From Prorocentrum cordatum (lineage: Eukaryota > Sar > Dinophyceae > Prorocentrales > Prorocentraceae), in assembly GCA_963575745.1 (NCBI GenBank), contig CAUYUJ010014172.1, forward strand, positions 757,501 to 821,500: a stretch of DNA of 64,000 bases, given 5' to 3'. The notes beneath the pieces are model-generated. The model did not search any database, was not told the DNA's origin, and saw only the letters and a program-made list of their open reading frames with translations. This document shows positions 34,379 to 46,380 of this stretch, piece by piece. Within the stretch, counting starts at the first letter, position 1; each line of letters starts with the position of its first letter. Both the position numbers and the translations under genes were made by a program.

Positions 34379-34584
34379 CTAGAGTAGGGCATAAAAGATG
34401 GAAGCACGACACCCTGTCTGATGAGGTAGACGCTCACTTGATGGTTTCTTCAAGCAGAGTGTAGGCACGTGTACTGCTGCTTTGCAAGCGTCTGGGCCGC
34501 TGAACCGCTGCGTGCCAAGAACCCATGTTTCGGAGTGCTTCTACCCCAGGATTAGACGGTGGCGTTGGCATCATTACCCCCCAC
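34379..34584 (-). other. 206-bp GT-AG intron between channel exons
   Basis: On the minus strand the upstream exon ends GTGATCGAG before GTGGGGGGT, and the intron ends CCCTACTCTAG before GTGATGGCG. Joining the exons gives an uninterrupted S6-to-EF-hand linker in phase 0. The acceptor is followed by G, a preference reported for dinoflagellate introns. The intron has in-frame stops and no protein-like frame. Confidence 0.75.
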
Positions 34585-34970
34585 CTCGATCACTGCAAAG
34601 CCTAAAGCCAGTTGGTGGACCACGCAGAGGATCGCGTACCACTCGCTGACTTTGATGAGTTCGCGTGTGGTGGTGTACCAACTGCCAAGGAGCATCTCGA
34701 ACATGGACATTAACGACTTGCTGAATGTGCCGAAGTGTTCGAATATCGCCTGGCGATCGTCGATGGGGTTCTCGGCGTTGTCCCAGAAACTCTACCTCAA
34801 TATGTTGAGCAACAGCGCAAAGATCATCTCGACGAGCAATAGCACGCCAGAAGACCAGCCCAGCGCGGACAAGCTGCCTCTGATGGAGGCAAGGACCAAG
34901 TACAATTTCTCGTATCGTTCGATAGCGGAAGAGCAAGAAACGATACATGAGCATAACCCACGCAGGCGCG
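34585..34970 (-). pseudogene. Channel S4-S5 to S6 pore exon, broken by TAG and frame hop
   Basis: Minus-strand translation gives an S4-S5 linker and S5 (LYLVLASIRGSLSAL, then SGVLLLVEMIFALLL), a pore loop (FGTFSKSLMSMFEMLLGSW) and S6 (VSEWYAILCVVHQLALGFAV). This order and these phrases fit dinoflagellate voltage-gated cation channels as I remember them; no alignment was run. A TAG at 34,794-34,792 interrupts the S5-pore segment in the same frame. Upstream, an Arg-rich S4-like stretch (RFLLFRYRTIRE) is in a different frame and would join at an A-run near 34,906. So as given the gene cannot make the whole channel. Possible explanations are a pseudogene, a read error, or an undetected short intron. 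The 5' exons were not found; the left part of the domain (S1-S3) may be beyond the microsatellite. Confidence 0.7.
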
Positions 34971-35224
34971 GATAGGAACGCAGGCCTCGCCGGCTCGACC
35001 ATTCAGTCTTCAGCGAAATCGAAGTCCGCCGCAAGCGCCGATTAGAGTGAGCTTTTCCGCGCAACCAGGAACAGCGCCTCGGTTGGGCAGCGCAGCACTC
35101 AGCCTGGTCCGCCCGTTCCGACACCGCGCCACCCAAACCCCCGCATGCATCGCAATAAACCTACAGCGAGATACCAAAACTCCGCTGCAAGCGCCGATGT
35201 TGACAAACACTGCGCGGCTGTACA
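34971..35224. other. Non-repetitive flank with 30-bp direct repeat
   Basis: On the minus strand, GGCGCTTGCAGCGGAGTT and GGCGCTTGCGGCGGACTT occur about 165 bp apart (about 35,183-35,200 and 35,026-35,043). Could be intron of the channel gene. No exon was recognised. Confidence 0.4.
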
Positions 35225-36935
<1,711 letters not shown>

Positions 36936-37375
36936 TTGAAGTGCACCCACTCGTCGCCGCCGTTTTTGTTCAAGCTTTCCGGCGAGAGACGGGCCCGAGG
37001 CGCGCTCGCAGCCCGACCCCTCGGCACCCCGGTATCAAGATATCAGCGTTTTGCCAGTTCTGGGTTGACGTGGGCTTATCCTTGACCATGTTGATAGGCA
37101 AGACATGATCGCGCTCGCGATGTAGTCCCTCATCATCTGCCTGTTGAAGCCTCTGCCCAGGCTTGCCATCTGTGAAAGTGATGCAGGAAATGCACCCCTC
37201 CATGCCATAGTGCAACGAGCGCTGTCGGATGTCCGCCAAGCTTCGAACTCAAATGCTAGGCGGGGGGGCCAGCCTGCCGAGGGGCGGGCGGGCGCGCGCT
37301 ATTCATTAGCCAATTCGCAGCAGCTGCGGCGACGCTGCGAATCATGAGCGGGCCCGGGGGGGGCGTCTAAAACAA
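36936..37375. other. Single-copy sequence, no clear gene
   Basis: A minus-strand frame at 36,970-37,239 (89 codons) and a plus-strand frame at 37,144-37,347 are the only candidates. Neither has a recognisable domain. A GC-rich stretch with poly-G runs is at 37,260-37,370. Confidence 0.35.
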
Positions 37376-40150
37376 CTCCCCCCGAGGCCCGCCCGGCGAG
37401 CTCCACCCGCGCGGGCGGGCGAACCTGTTTTTGGCATCGCCCCGACTTGTTCGTAAAAGCGTCGGAGCCCACGGCGACCGGCAGTCCGGCCTCAGACTAG
37501 CTCGCCGCGAACTCGACGCAGGTGCGTCGCACCCATGTCTCATGGCGGCCCAACCATCCCAAGAGGATGCAGTTGAGCCGCAATCATTCATCTCGAAGGG
37601 GGGTCCAACCACACCGTCGCTGGCCCCCCTCGTTCCCTTCCACGCACCCTCACCAGCGATCACGGGGGCCTCAGCTGTCAGTGTTGCAGCCGTCCGAGCT
37701 CCGCGTCCACGATGACCGCCAGTCACTGGCGCTGTCTTGCCATGGGGTGGAGGAATCCGTAGTCTGCTGCTCCGTGGCGACGCGCGCGCGCCATGCTTGG
37801 CGCCGCGGCACCTCTGCACCTCGGTGCCACGGAGCATCCCGGCGAAAGCCGCGGGCGGCGGGAGGACGCGCAGCCGGCGCGTGCCCAGGAGAGGCTGCCA
37901 CCGAGCCCTGTGGAGCGTCCCGCTGCCTCGGGTTCTCAGCACGGCGCCGCGTGGACTCTTGTTGATCATCTGGCGCGCGGCTGGTGTCCCTCTTCGTTCC
38001 TTTGCCGCTGCTCGCACTGCCCCCTTCCCCCTTCCCCCTTCCCCGCGCCATCGCCCCCCGACCGCGCGGCCTCGGGGCGGCCCTCAGGCTGCGCGGAATG
38101 AGGCCGCTTGGCACCTTTCGCAGAGGGCCCCCGCACCGATGCGCCACCGACATAATCAGCTGGCGCACCCGAGTACGTGGGCCTTGCCTTAGGCCGAGGG
38201 GCCCTGGGAAACTCGGCCCGAGGCCAGTATTCCTCAATGTCCGAGGCCATGGCAGCCCTGAGTTTGGCGAGCGGCCCAATGTCCCTTGCACCTGGAGCCG
38301 TCACGCACCATGCGGACCAACCACAGCTTGGCGCCTCTCGGTGACGATCTCCGGGGTTAATGCAATCCCAATCGATGGGGTTCAGCATATAATATCCCTC
38401 CTCTGCCATCGCCCGCCCGCTGACAGATGGCCACCATTCTGCGGGGGGAACCGACGGATTTTTCAGCGTCGCTGGCGCGCGGAGGTGTTCATTTTGGAAT
38501 ATGATCCACCTCCAGGCCAGCTTCCTCGTCTCCTCGACCTCGTAGGGATTCTGCGGCGGGGGCAACTCATCTTCTTGACATGTAGGCAACCAAGTGAAGA
38601 CCGTCATGATGTTGCTGTGGAGCGCGGTCTTACCCTGAAGAGCGTTTTCCCGACGTCAGACAATCGTCTTCGCATGGGTCCCAAACCATTTATCATGCGC
38701 ATTGTTCGTTGTGTTTTCGCTTTCCCTCGCGTTTGCCTCGAATCCACCTCTACCGCCAAACGAAGTCGAAGCGAAAACGGCCCACGATATCGCCAAACAA
38801 CACCATTTGGGTCCAGCCCTTGCGCTGGACGCGACGCGATCAGCGTCTTCCCCGGCCCGTCTCTTCGGCCCGAGGTCGCGGACATCACCCGGGCGAATCT
38901 TCTTCTCAAGGCATATGCTTCATTTTGCTCGGTATCAACAATACTGCACTGTCTTCCGACATGCGAAGCCCATCAACGCCCCAATTCGGTCGCGGCAATA
39001 TCTGCGGCACAGAAGGCACCCGTCATCCCAAAGATTAGGAGCGCATAGCGTCCTTCTTGTCTTTGGAAGCGAGCTCGTCGCCGTCGTCCTCGTTGGGCAG
39101 GCGGCGGATCTCACAATTCTGCTTCGCAAAATCAGCGCAAACCGCGCCGAGCTTAAGATGGACCAGCAGGGCCGCGAATCGTCGGTCATAGACCAACGTC
39201 CACGACGCCCGTGCATGCTGGATGCCCGACACAGTCAGCCGCGTAAATTCGTGGATATCCGTCCACTTAAGGCGAAACGTGTTGCCAGAGTGCCAGGGTG
39301 CCGCCATGCAGTATCCAGACGTCCTGGTTTTCAAAAAGACGAGGCTGGAAAATAACCAAATGCATGTCGGACAACGGATGCGGGTCATCAAGTTCGAAGA
39401 CGCTGGCATCCAAGTCCTGGCCAGCCAGCGACCTCGCTCATCCGCCTGGTCTGAACCACCCTGGTAGCGATCCGTCTGCTTCGACGTTCTCGCCAATCTG
39501 CGTTTTCTCTGCAACTGTCCGCGCTCCGAAATCACCCCATTCCCAACTCCATACAACGGGTTCGTCGCGCGTAGCATACGGTCCCCTTTTAGTCGGAAGA
39601 CACGCGATCGACCTATATTGGCAAATCCCCTGGAGATCGTTCTTCGGCGCTTTATGGCACCCGGTCATAGGCCGCCCCAATGGCAGCGTCATTCAGGGGA
39701 ACGGCAATGGTTCTTGGGAATCTCGCGGCCGTTTCGCACCCGATGCGCATGCATTTAAGGTCTATAATCCGAACGGAATGACCCTTGTATGTACGCACAC
39801 ATCGACGACACCCGACCCAAAGGCGGCCAGACATGGGTTCCCTCATCGGCGTCATCTTCCTCCACTGTTTCGTCCCCAAAACTGTCCTCCCAGTCATCGG
39901 GCTCGGCGGTCGGACCCGGGCCCGCGCCTGTCAGATCCGCATCCAGGACCTGAACCGCGTTGGGAGGCAGTTGAGCGAGGGCGTGCACGAAGCGTGCCCA
40001 CGCTCGGTCGCGCCTCTCGCCGTTCAACATCTTGACGATGACGCGCGCTTCAATCCACCCCCCTGAGCTGCGAACGTGAGCCGCGCTGTGCATCGCCAAG
40101 TTGACGATGAGCGAGCCGAGGCGTCCAGCTGCCTCCACGTCCATACCCGA
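37376..40150 (-). pseudogene. Degenerate long minus-strand reading frame, family unknown
   Basis: Protein-like minus-strand translation continues for about 2.7 kb but jumps frame. Segments in 5' to 3' order: from an ATG at 40,144 (MDVEAAGRLG, later acidic WEDSFGDETVEEDDADEG) to about 39,790; 39,620-39,440 (VVWSWEWGDFGARTVAEK); 39,465-39,270 (VFELDDPHPLSDMHLVIFQP), stop at 39,269-39,267; 39,265-39,035 (WTDIHEFTRLTVSGIQHARA); then from about 38,915 (LEKKIRPGDVRDLGPK), an in-frame TGA at 38,658-38,656, and onward (TVFTWLPTCQEDELPPPQNP) to 37,966. I recognise no family. Short introns could explain some hops, but several neighbouring segments leave no room for one. Decay or read indels are likelier. 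A 354-codon plus-strand frame (37,984-39,048) opposes part of it and is Pro/Arg-rich; I judge it antisense. Confidence 0.45.
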
Positions 40151-40420
40151 ATACCACGCCAGTCAGCGTCGCTCACTGAATAAATCCATCGGGATGAGAC
40201 GGGAGTTCGACTGCGTTGAAACGGGCGCGCAGGAAGCGGCGAGCTTTTGCGGCAGCATCAGCTGTCAATCGACGAAGGTGTTCGAGCAATGGGTCACGGC
40301 AAATAGGCACGGCACGGCACGACACTCGGGCGGCAACCGCTGCCGACCCTAACCAGTAGGCACGGCACGGCACACGAGCAGGGCACGGCACGGCACGCGG
40401 GACGTAGATACATGTGCATA
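40151..40420. other. Spacer with GGCACGGCACG phrases
   Basis: No gene. The phrase GGCACGGCACGGCAC (40,308-40,395) recurs at 41,610-41,710, both near the arrays of this interval. Confidence 0.5.
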
Positions 40421-40423
40421 TAC

Positions 40424-40455
<32 letters not shown>

Positions 40456-40510
40456 GTAGATAGAGAGAGACAGAGAAACAAAAAAAAACGCGAGAGAGAG
40501 AGGACTGTCT
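40421..40510. repeat. (GATA)n and (GA)n microsatellites
   Basis: About nine GATA units at 40,424-40,460 followed by GAGAGACAGAGA-type and A-rich sequence and another GA tract at 40,490-40,502. Confidence 0.95.
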
Positions 40511-40518
40511 CGCGTGGC

Positions 40519-40600
40519 AACATGATGGACCCACGAACGCGGAAAGGGATATAGACATGTGGAACATGGACACGTTTTCACGATACCCAACTGGGCAACA
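40519..40600. repeat. Isolated leader module
   Basis: CATGATGGACCCACGAACGC followed by GGAAAGGGATATAGACATGT, an ACGTTTTCACGATACCCAA segment and CTGGGCAAC, recognisable as the about 84-bp leader of the 3.4-32 kb mosaic. Here it precedes a 24-bp array instead of a body module. Confidence 0.7.
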
Positions 40601-40745
40601 CCTCACGAAACATCCCACGAGACACTTCACGAAACATCCCACGAGACACCTCACGAAACATTCCACGAGACACCTCACGAAACATTCCACGAGACACCCC
40701 GCGAAACATTCCACGAGACACCCCACGAAACATTCCACGACGACA
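40601..40745. repeat. 24-bp minisatellite (CACGAAACATTCCACGAGAC)
   Basis: About six units. The plus strand reads as alternating His-Glu-Thr repeats because the unit is a multiple of three. Confidence 0.92.
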
Positions 40746-40754
40746 GGCAACCAC

Positions 40755-41335
40755 TCAACCAAGGCGGTGTGGTCGTGCTGGGGAGTGGTCGTGCTGGGGT
40801 GTGGTCGTGCTGGGGGGTGGTCGTGCTGGGGGGGGTCGTGCTGGGGGGGTGGTCGTGCTGGGGGGTGGTCGTGCTGGGGCGTGGTCGTGCTGGGGCGTGG
40901 TCGTGCTGGGGCGTGGTCGTGCTGGGGTGTGGTCGTGCTGTGGTGAGGTCGTGCTGGGGTGTGGTCGTGCTGGGGTGTGGTCTTGCTGGGGTGGGTCGTG
41001 CTGGGGTGGGTCGTGCTGGGGTGTGGTCGTGCTGGGGTGTGGTCGTGCTGGGGTGGGGTCGTGCTGGGGTGGGGTCGTGCTGGGCTGGGGTGTGGTCGTG
41101 CTGGGGTGTGGTCGTGCTGGGGTGGGGTCGTGCTGGGGTGTGGTGTGGCTGCGGTCGTCGTGCTGGGGTGGGGTCGTGCTGGGGTGGGGTCGTGCTGGTG
41201 CTGGGGTGTGGTCGTGCTGGGGTGTGGTCGTGCTGGGGTGTGGTCGTGCTGGGGTGTGGTCGTGCTGTGGTCGTGCTGGGCGTGGTCGTGCTGGGGTGTG
41301 GTCATGCTGGGGGTGTGGTCGTGCTGAGGTGTCCC
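40755..41335. repeat. 16-bp minisatellite (GGTCGTGCTGGGGTGT)
   Basis: About 35 copies with variants GGGGTGGGGTCGTGCT and GGGGCGTGGTCGTGCT. Strong G/C strand asymmetry (G-rich on plus). Open frames on both strands follow the repeat. Confidence 0.95.
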
Positions 41336-41359
41336 GCACCCTGTGATTAATCGATCGGG

Positions 41360-41530
41360 ATTTCAAAAACAAGCGTTTCGCCTGAGACATCCTCAAATTT
41401 TAATCCACCGGCCTCCTTCGACCTCGATATTTATCAGGGAAAGAATCCGCCGGCCTCCTTCAAGTTGGGCACCGGGGACATGTTTACATAGGAAAAGAGA
41501 ACCCTGGGCCTATGCCCTTTCCTGGAAAAA
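41360..41530. repeat. 75-bp fragment plus CCGGC doublet element
   Basis: A single AACAAGCGTTTCGCCTGAGA fragment leads into CACCGGCCTCCTTCGACC and CGCCGGCCTCCTTCAAG halves (one substitution from CCGGCCC), then GGAAAAGAGAACCCTGGGCC and CCTTTCCTGGAAA. It is the only member in the right half of the window. Confidence 0.78.
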
Positions 41531-42815
41531 ACTGAAGAAAAAACGGGGCACGACGAGGCAAGACACGACACGCTGGCGGCACCCAGTTTTCCGCATTCCA
41601 GAGACGTGGCACGGCACGGCACGGCGACGCAAGCGGGCACGGCACGGCTCGCGGGGCTCGGGCGACACTTCCCCTGCATCCCAGGGGTCATGCATGGCAC
41701 GGCACGGCAGCAACGTGTTCCGCATCCTGGGGGCGAGACTAGACCTCCCGAGTGGGATTGAAGACCCTTCTGTCCTTCGCTGCGTCGGCCTCCTCCGAGC
41801 ACCGAACCGGGCGGGCCCCCCGCGCCCTCCTGCGGCACGGCCACGGCCTCTGGCCACTCGGGCGCGGGCGCGGCGATCTGGCCCGACTTGCGCGGCACCT
41901 CGCGCGCTCGGAGTCGCTCTCCCAGGCTGGCTGCACAGAACCAGGGTGGACTGCGGAGTCCTCTCCAGAAGGGCTCGATGTATAGACGCCCCAGCATCCC
42001 ACACCTTTGGAAGTCGATGCGCCTGCACACACCAAGCCCCTTTGCAACCACACGACCAAGTGTACACATCGAGCCCTCCCACCTCTGGCGGTGCGCGGAA
42101 GGGGGCGGGGCGAGGGGGTGCCTTCTGAGAAAGCTTGGGGCAGGAGGCATCTGAGAAGGGCTCGGAGACCTCTGAGAAGGCTCTGTGAAAGGACGGCGAG
42201 CCTCTGAGAAGCCCTCTGCGTTCTGAGATGGCCGTCCCCCTCGCACCGCTCCCGCCCAAGACCCTCTCGAAACCGATCTCCAAAACCCTCCAGGGATCCA
42301 TCCTGGCCCGTTTTTCTAGCCGCGTCCTGCCGTGGCGACGAGAGCCCACTCAAATTTGGAAACACATGCAAAACAGCGCCGTCGCCGGCGTCATCGCCGA
42401 GTCCCGCAGATCGGTCTTGGCTCTTGGCGTAGGGCTGCTCGGGCGCGGGCTCGACGACCTGGGCCAGCGTTTGACGCGCCTCGCCGCCGCCTTGGCGGGC
42501 TAGCGTCCGCAGCCCGACGGCGGCCTCGGGCGCCGCCTCGGCGCGGCATACATCCTGGCTTCGCGACGGCTCCAGGCCGCCTCACACTGCCAGAAAGCAT
42601 CCACGTCCACGGCTGCTCTGGCCATGCCCTGGATGCCAGCAGGCCAGGATCGATTGCTAGCGCGCATGGCGCACGCCCCGGCCCTGGCGGGAGGAGCCGC
42701 CACGAGTGCCAGCGGTAATGAAGCCATGGCCTGGACCCCTTGGGAGCAGTGGCTGGGGCTGCCTCCCTAGAGGCCTCCGGAATGGGGTCCGAGTAGCTGG
42801 GGTCGGAAGATCGCG
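41531..42815. other. GC-rich region; no assigned gene
   Basis: Long overlapping open frames on both strands (up to 279 codons, 41,510-42,349 minus) with Arg/Ala/Ser/Pro-rich composition and no domain. Contains several CTGAGAAGG phrases (42,125-42,220) related to those at 29.45-29.57 kb, and a CCGTGGCGACGAGAG 15-mer shared with 62,629. Confidence 0.35.
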
Positions 42816-42905
42816 CCGCATCACCGATACAGCGGCGATGCATCCACGATGCATCGGCGATGCACAGGCGATGCACTGGTGACGTCGGCGATGCATCGGC
42901 ACAAT
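42816..42905. repeat. 12-bp GGCGATGCATCC minisatellite
   Basis: About seven imperfect GCGATGCA-containing units. Confidence 0.8.
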
Positions 42906-43059
42906 CGGCGTGGAAAAAAACGGCTACTCCGATCCGTTCTGGGAGGCCTGGACTGCCCGCCCCGACGGGGCGGCCAGGTGCCCACGTCCACCGCTCCTCG
43001 AGGGACCCTGCGGGGGGGGGACCCCGAGCACGATCCCGAGGCAGTGGGTGGGGCTGCAC

Positions 43060-43228
43060 TCTGGCGGTGGCCGCCTGGCTGCGGGAGGCGGTCGAGCAGC
43101 TGGCGCACGACGCGCCCGTGCTCGCGCCGCAGCTCGACCAGCAGGTCGTCGAAGCGCGCAAAGCCGGCGTGCGGCCTCAACGCCAGGCCGCCTTCGCCGC
43201 CCGGGCCTGACGCCTCCGCTGAGGCCAT
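43060..43228 (-). CDS. Possible short exon, helical, unknown
   Basis: Minus-strand translation from about 43,228 contains FARFDDLLVELRREHGRVVR, then QLLDRLPQPGG, an amphipathic helix-like stretch more protein-like than its surroundings. It has no recognised family, and downstream it runs into Pro/Arg-rich sequence and the 12-bp minisatellite. Could be an exon or chance. Confidence 0.2.
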
Positions 43229-43334
43229 TGGACCCGGAGGTGGGGATCTGTCGGACGCTACGACGCTAAGACGAAGCCAGGACGATCATGAAATCGAGCG
43301 AGGATGAATCGTGGATCTCTGAGATCTGGTGGCT

Positions 43335-43550
43335 CAGGAGGGAGGAGGAGGAGGAGGAGGAGGAGGAGGAGGAGGAGGAGGAGGAGGAGGAGGAGGAGGA
43401 GGAGGAGGAGGAGGAGGAGGAGGAGGAGGAGGGAGGAGGAGGAGGGGGAGGAGGAGGGGGAGGAGGAGGAGGAGGAGGAGGGAGGAGGAGGAGGAGGAGG
43501 AGGAGGAGGAGGAGGAGGAGGAGGAGGAGAGGAGGAGGAGGAGGAGGAGG
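43335..43550. repeat. (GGA)n microsatellite, about 215 bp
   Basis: Nearly pure GGA triplets with a few GGG interruptions. All three plus-strand frames are open as poly-Glu, poly-Gly and poly-Arg. A purine/pyrimidine mirror-type tract. Confidence 0.97.
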
Positions 43551-44335
43551 CCTCGGGCGCCGCGGCCTCGCCGGAGCTTCCCAGAACGCTCCCAGAGCGT
43601 TCCGGAGGGCTCTGCGGCGGCTTCCTCGTCGTCCCGGCCCCGTCCGAGACGTGGCAGGGCCTCGGGGGCCCAGGAGCTTGAGCCCGACGGGCGGCGGAGC
43701 AGGAGCGGGCGCGGGCGGGCAGAGTTCTGCGTGCGCGCCTCCCGCTCCGCGGGCCGCCCGCCTGCCGCCCGGGCCGCAGGCGGAGCGGGCCGTCCGCGCG
43801 GACGGAAGGGGGGGGGGCGAGGAGAGGTGAGGAGCAGCAGCAGTCGGCCGCGCGCACAAACGGGTTGGGAGAGGGGGGGAGGCTTCTTGGAAGCAGGGTG
43901 TTTCTGAGAGGCCTTCCCCCCTCGCCCTGGCCCCCTTCTGCGCGCGGCCGCGCGGCGAGGAGCAGCAGCAAGCGGGGGGAGATCGAAACGACCTCCTGAC
44001 CTTGGCCTGCGGGCAGGTGGGTTCCCGAGAGAAACAAGTTCAGTGCACCCGGGCTTCCCTCGGGTCACAGAGGGGGGCTAACTATTAGAGGTGCACTCCT
44101 GCGATCGTATGCTAATCTCGTAGCTCTGCGTTCACCTACGCCAGAGACGCCCAAAGCCCTTATCCAGACGTAACGCGCACTCAGCCACGATGGTTGTTAC
44201 ATGTTATGTGGTGCACCGGGGTCCGATACACACTCGCGTATCAGAACTTAGAACAACATTGCATGATCAGAGTGAGGGGGCCGAAAGGTCATTCATTGTG
44301 ACTGGGTGCGTGGCTGAAGTGAGAATCCGTGGTGA
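43551..44335. other. GC-rich then AT-richer spacer, no gene
   Basis: 43,551-44,030 is extremely GC-rich. 44,060-44,335 has balanced composition and no repeat; it holds a 95-codon plus frame (44,190-44,477) ending in Val/Cys repeats. No domain recognised. Confidence 0.4.
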
Positions 44336-44374
44336 GGATTATGTTTGTTGCGTCGTTGTTGTTGATATTGTTGA

Positions 44375-44409
<35 letters not shown>

Positions 44410-44501
44410 TTGTTTGTTTCTGTTGTTCGTTGTTTGTTATTTGCTGTTTGATGTGTTGGTTGTTGTTTGTTGTGTGATGTTATTGGTGATGGTGGTGGTG
44501 G

Positions 44502-44532
<31 letters not shown>

Positions 44533-44540
44533 GTAATTGC
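44336..44540. repeat. (TTGCTG)n and (GGTGGT)n microsatellites
   Basis: TTGTTGTTGATATTG then about six TTGCTG hexamers (44,367-44,415), TTG/TTTG sequence, then GGTGGTGGTG (44,488-44,535). Confidence 0.9.
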
Positions 44541-44689
44541 TCTTGTTGAATTCTCACATCAGAAGAATAATTATTGTTGATCCCCCCCGCCGGTGCATAC
44601 CGTTGTTGCTCAATCAAAGTGTGCCCCTCGACGCTCGCACCTTGTCTTTTATCTGGGAAAATCTTGAAGCTCAAACTGGGCCCCTGGCC

Positions 44690-45010
44690 CCCGGATTACA
44701 ACAACGGCTCCCGCCTGAGACTTCCTTACAATTTAGCCAGGACCCCCTCTCCCGCCCGAGATTTCCTCGCATTTGATTCAGGAATCGCGCTTTCGCTTGG
44801 GACTTCCTTACAATTGATTCAGGAATCGTTCTCCCGGCACTCTGGCGTCGCGCTCTCGCTGGAGACTTGCTTGCTAACTACTGAAAAGCAACGCCCTTGC
44901 GGTGGAACGTCCTGCTATTTACTCAAGCGCCACGCTCCCGACACCCAGGCACCCAGGAGTCGCGCTCACGCTTAGGACTCCCTCACAGATTACCTAGGAA
45001 TCGGGATCTC
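44690..45010. repeat. About 46-bp degenerate tandem repeat
   Basis: CTCCCGCCTGAGACTTCCTT, CTTTCGCTTGGGACTTCC and CTCTCGCTGGAGACTTGC mark about six units, with ATTGATTCAGGAATCG between some of them. Confidence 0.75.
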
Positions 45011-45780
45011 GCTGCCCGTCGTGGCCCCGTTGCAGCCTTTCGTGGCCCCTCTCGCTTTGTTTCGTGGCCCCGTTGCAGCCCTTCGTGGCCACGTCGCAGC
45101 CCTTCGTGGCCCCGTTGCAGCCCCTCGTGGCCTCCTCGCTGCCCTTCGTGGCCCCGTTGCAGCCCTTCGTGGCCCCTCTCGCTTTGTTTCGTGGCCCCGT
45201 TGCAGCCCTTCGTGGCCCCCTCGCTGCCCTTCGTGGCCCCGTCGCAGCCCTTCGTGGCCCCGTTGCAGCCCTTCGTGGCTCCCTCGTTGCCCTTCGTGGC
45301 CCCGTTGCATCCTTTCGTGGCCCTCTCGCTGCCCTTCGTGGCCCCATAGGTATACGTATGCCCTTCGTGGCCCTCGCTCGTTCGCGCCCGTGGTGGCCCC
45401 ATATGCATGCCCTTCGTGGCCCCGCTGTCGCCCTTCGTGGCCCCTTCGCTGCCCTTCGTGTCCCCGTTGCTGCCCTCAGCGGCCCCGTCCTTACCCTCCG
45501 CGGCCCAGAAAACGTATACCCTCGTGGCCCCCGCTCGTTCGCGCCCATTGTGGCCCCATGTGCGTACCATTCGTGGCCCCGCTGTCGCCTGTATGGCCCC
45601 CTCACTGTCGTACGTGGCCCAGTTGCTACCCTCAGTGGCCCCATCGTTGCCTTCTGTGGCCCCGCATTATCTGCCCTTCGTGGTCCCCGCTCGTTCGCGC
45701 TCTTCGTGGCCCCATACGCATTCCCTTCGTGTCCCCGCTGTCGCCCTTCGTGTCCTACTTCGTGTCCTTGTGGCCCTGCT
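45011..45780. repeat. 21-bp minisatellite (CCCTTCGTGGCCCCGTTGCAG)
   Basis: About 35 units of 21-24 bp. The length is a multiple of three, so all three plus frames and a 493-codon minus frame (44,994-46,475) remain open. Translation is a repeat of FVAPLQP or equivalents with no unique domain, so it is annotated as a repeat. Confidence 0.92.
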
Positions 45781-46169
45781 GTCGTTCTCTCTCGCTCTCG
45801 CTTTCGCTCGTCGTCGTCGTCGTCGCCGTCGTTGTCGTCGTCGTCGCCGTCGTCGTCGACGTCGTCGTCGTCGTCGTCGTGGTCGGTCCTCTGTCCGTCC
45901 CACTTGGGGTCGGGTCGACGGTCCGCGGCCGCCCCGCCGATCAGCGTTGCCGCTGGCCTGGCCGACGGTCCGCGGCCGCCCCGCCGCTTGCGGGGGCCCG
46001 GCCTGCAGGGAAGAAAGGTATACCCCCGAAAAGGGGTTCGCTCGAAGACGAAGAAGGCGGGCATCGAGGGTTGGGAAATATGCGTTATTGGACACTCGAG
46101 CAGATAAGGGCGAACAGTCTTAAATGATTGTTGTTGTTGGTGTTGTTGTTGTTTGTTGTCGTCGTCCCC
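45781..46169. other. (CGT)n tract then GC-rich spacer
   Basis: 45,812-45,888 is CGT triplets. GACGGTCCGCGGCCGCCCCG occurs at 45,917 and 45,962. The rest has no recognised gene. Confidence 0.6.
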
Positions 46170-46380
46170 CCCGCGACCCACCCGCGACCTACCCCGCAAC
46201 CCACCCAGCGACCCACCCCGCGACCCACCCCGCGACCCACCCGCGACCCACCCCGCGACCCAACCCGCGACCCACCCCGCGACCCACCCCGCGACCCACC
46301 CCGCGACCCACCCGCGACCCACCAGCGACCCACCCCGCGACCAATCCGCGACCCACCCGCGACCCACCCGCGACCACCGC
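46170..46380. repeat. 12-bp minisatellite (CGCGACCCACCC)
   Basis: About 18 units of 11-12 bp. Open on both strands as Pro/Thr/Asp or Gly/Trp/Val repeats. Confidence 0.93.

Noticed and set aside
37984-39048. 354-codon uninterrupted plus-strand frame as a gene
   Set aside because: Pro/Arg-rich and opposite to minus-strand segments of more protein-like composition. Kept as the alternative if transcripts support plus-strand expression.
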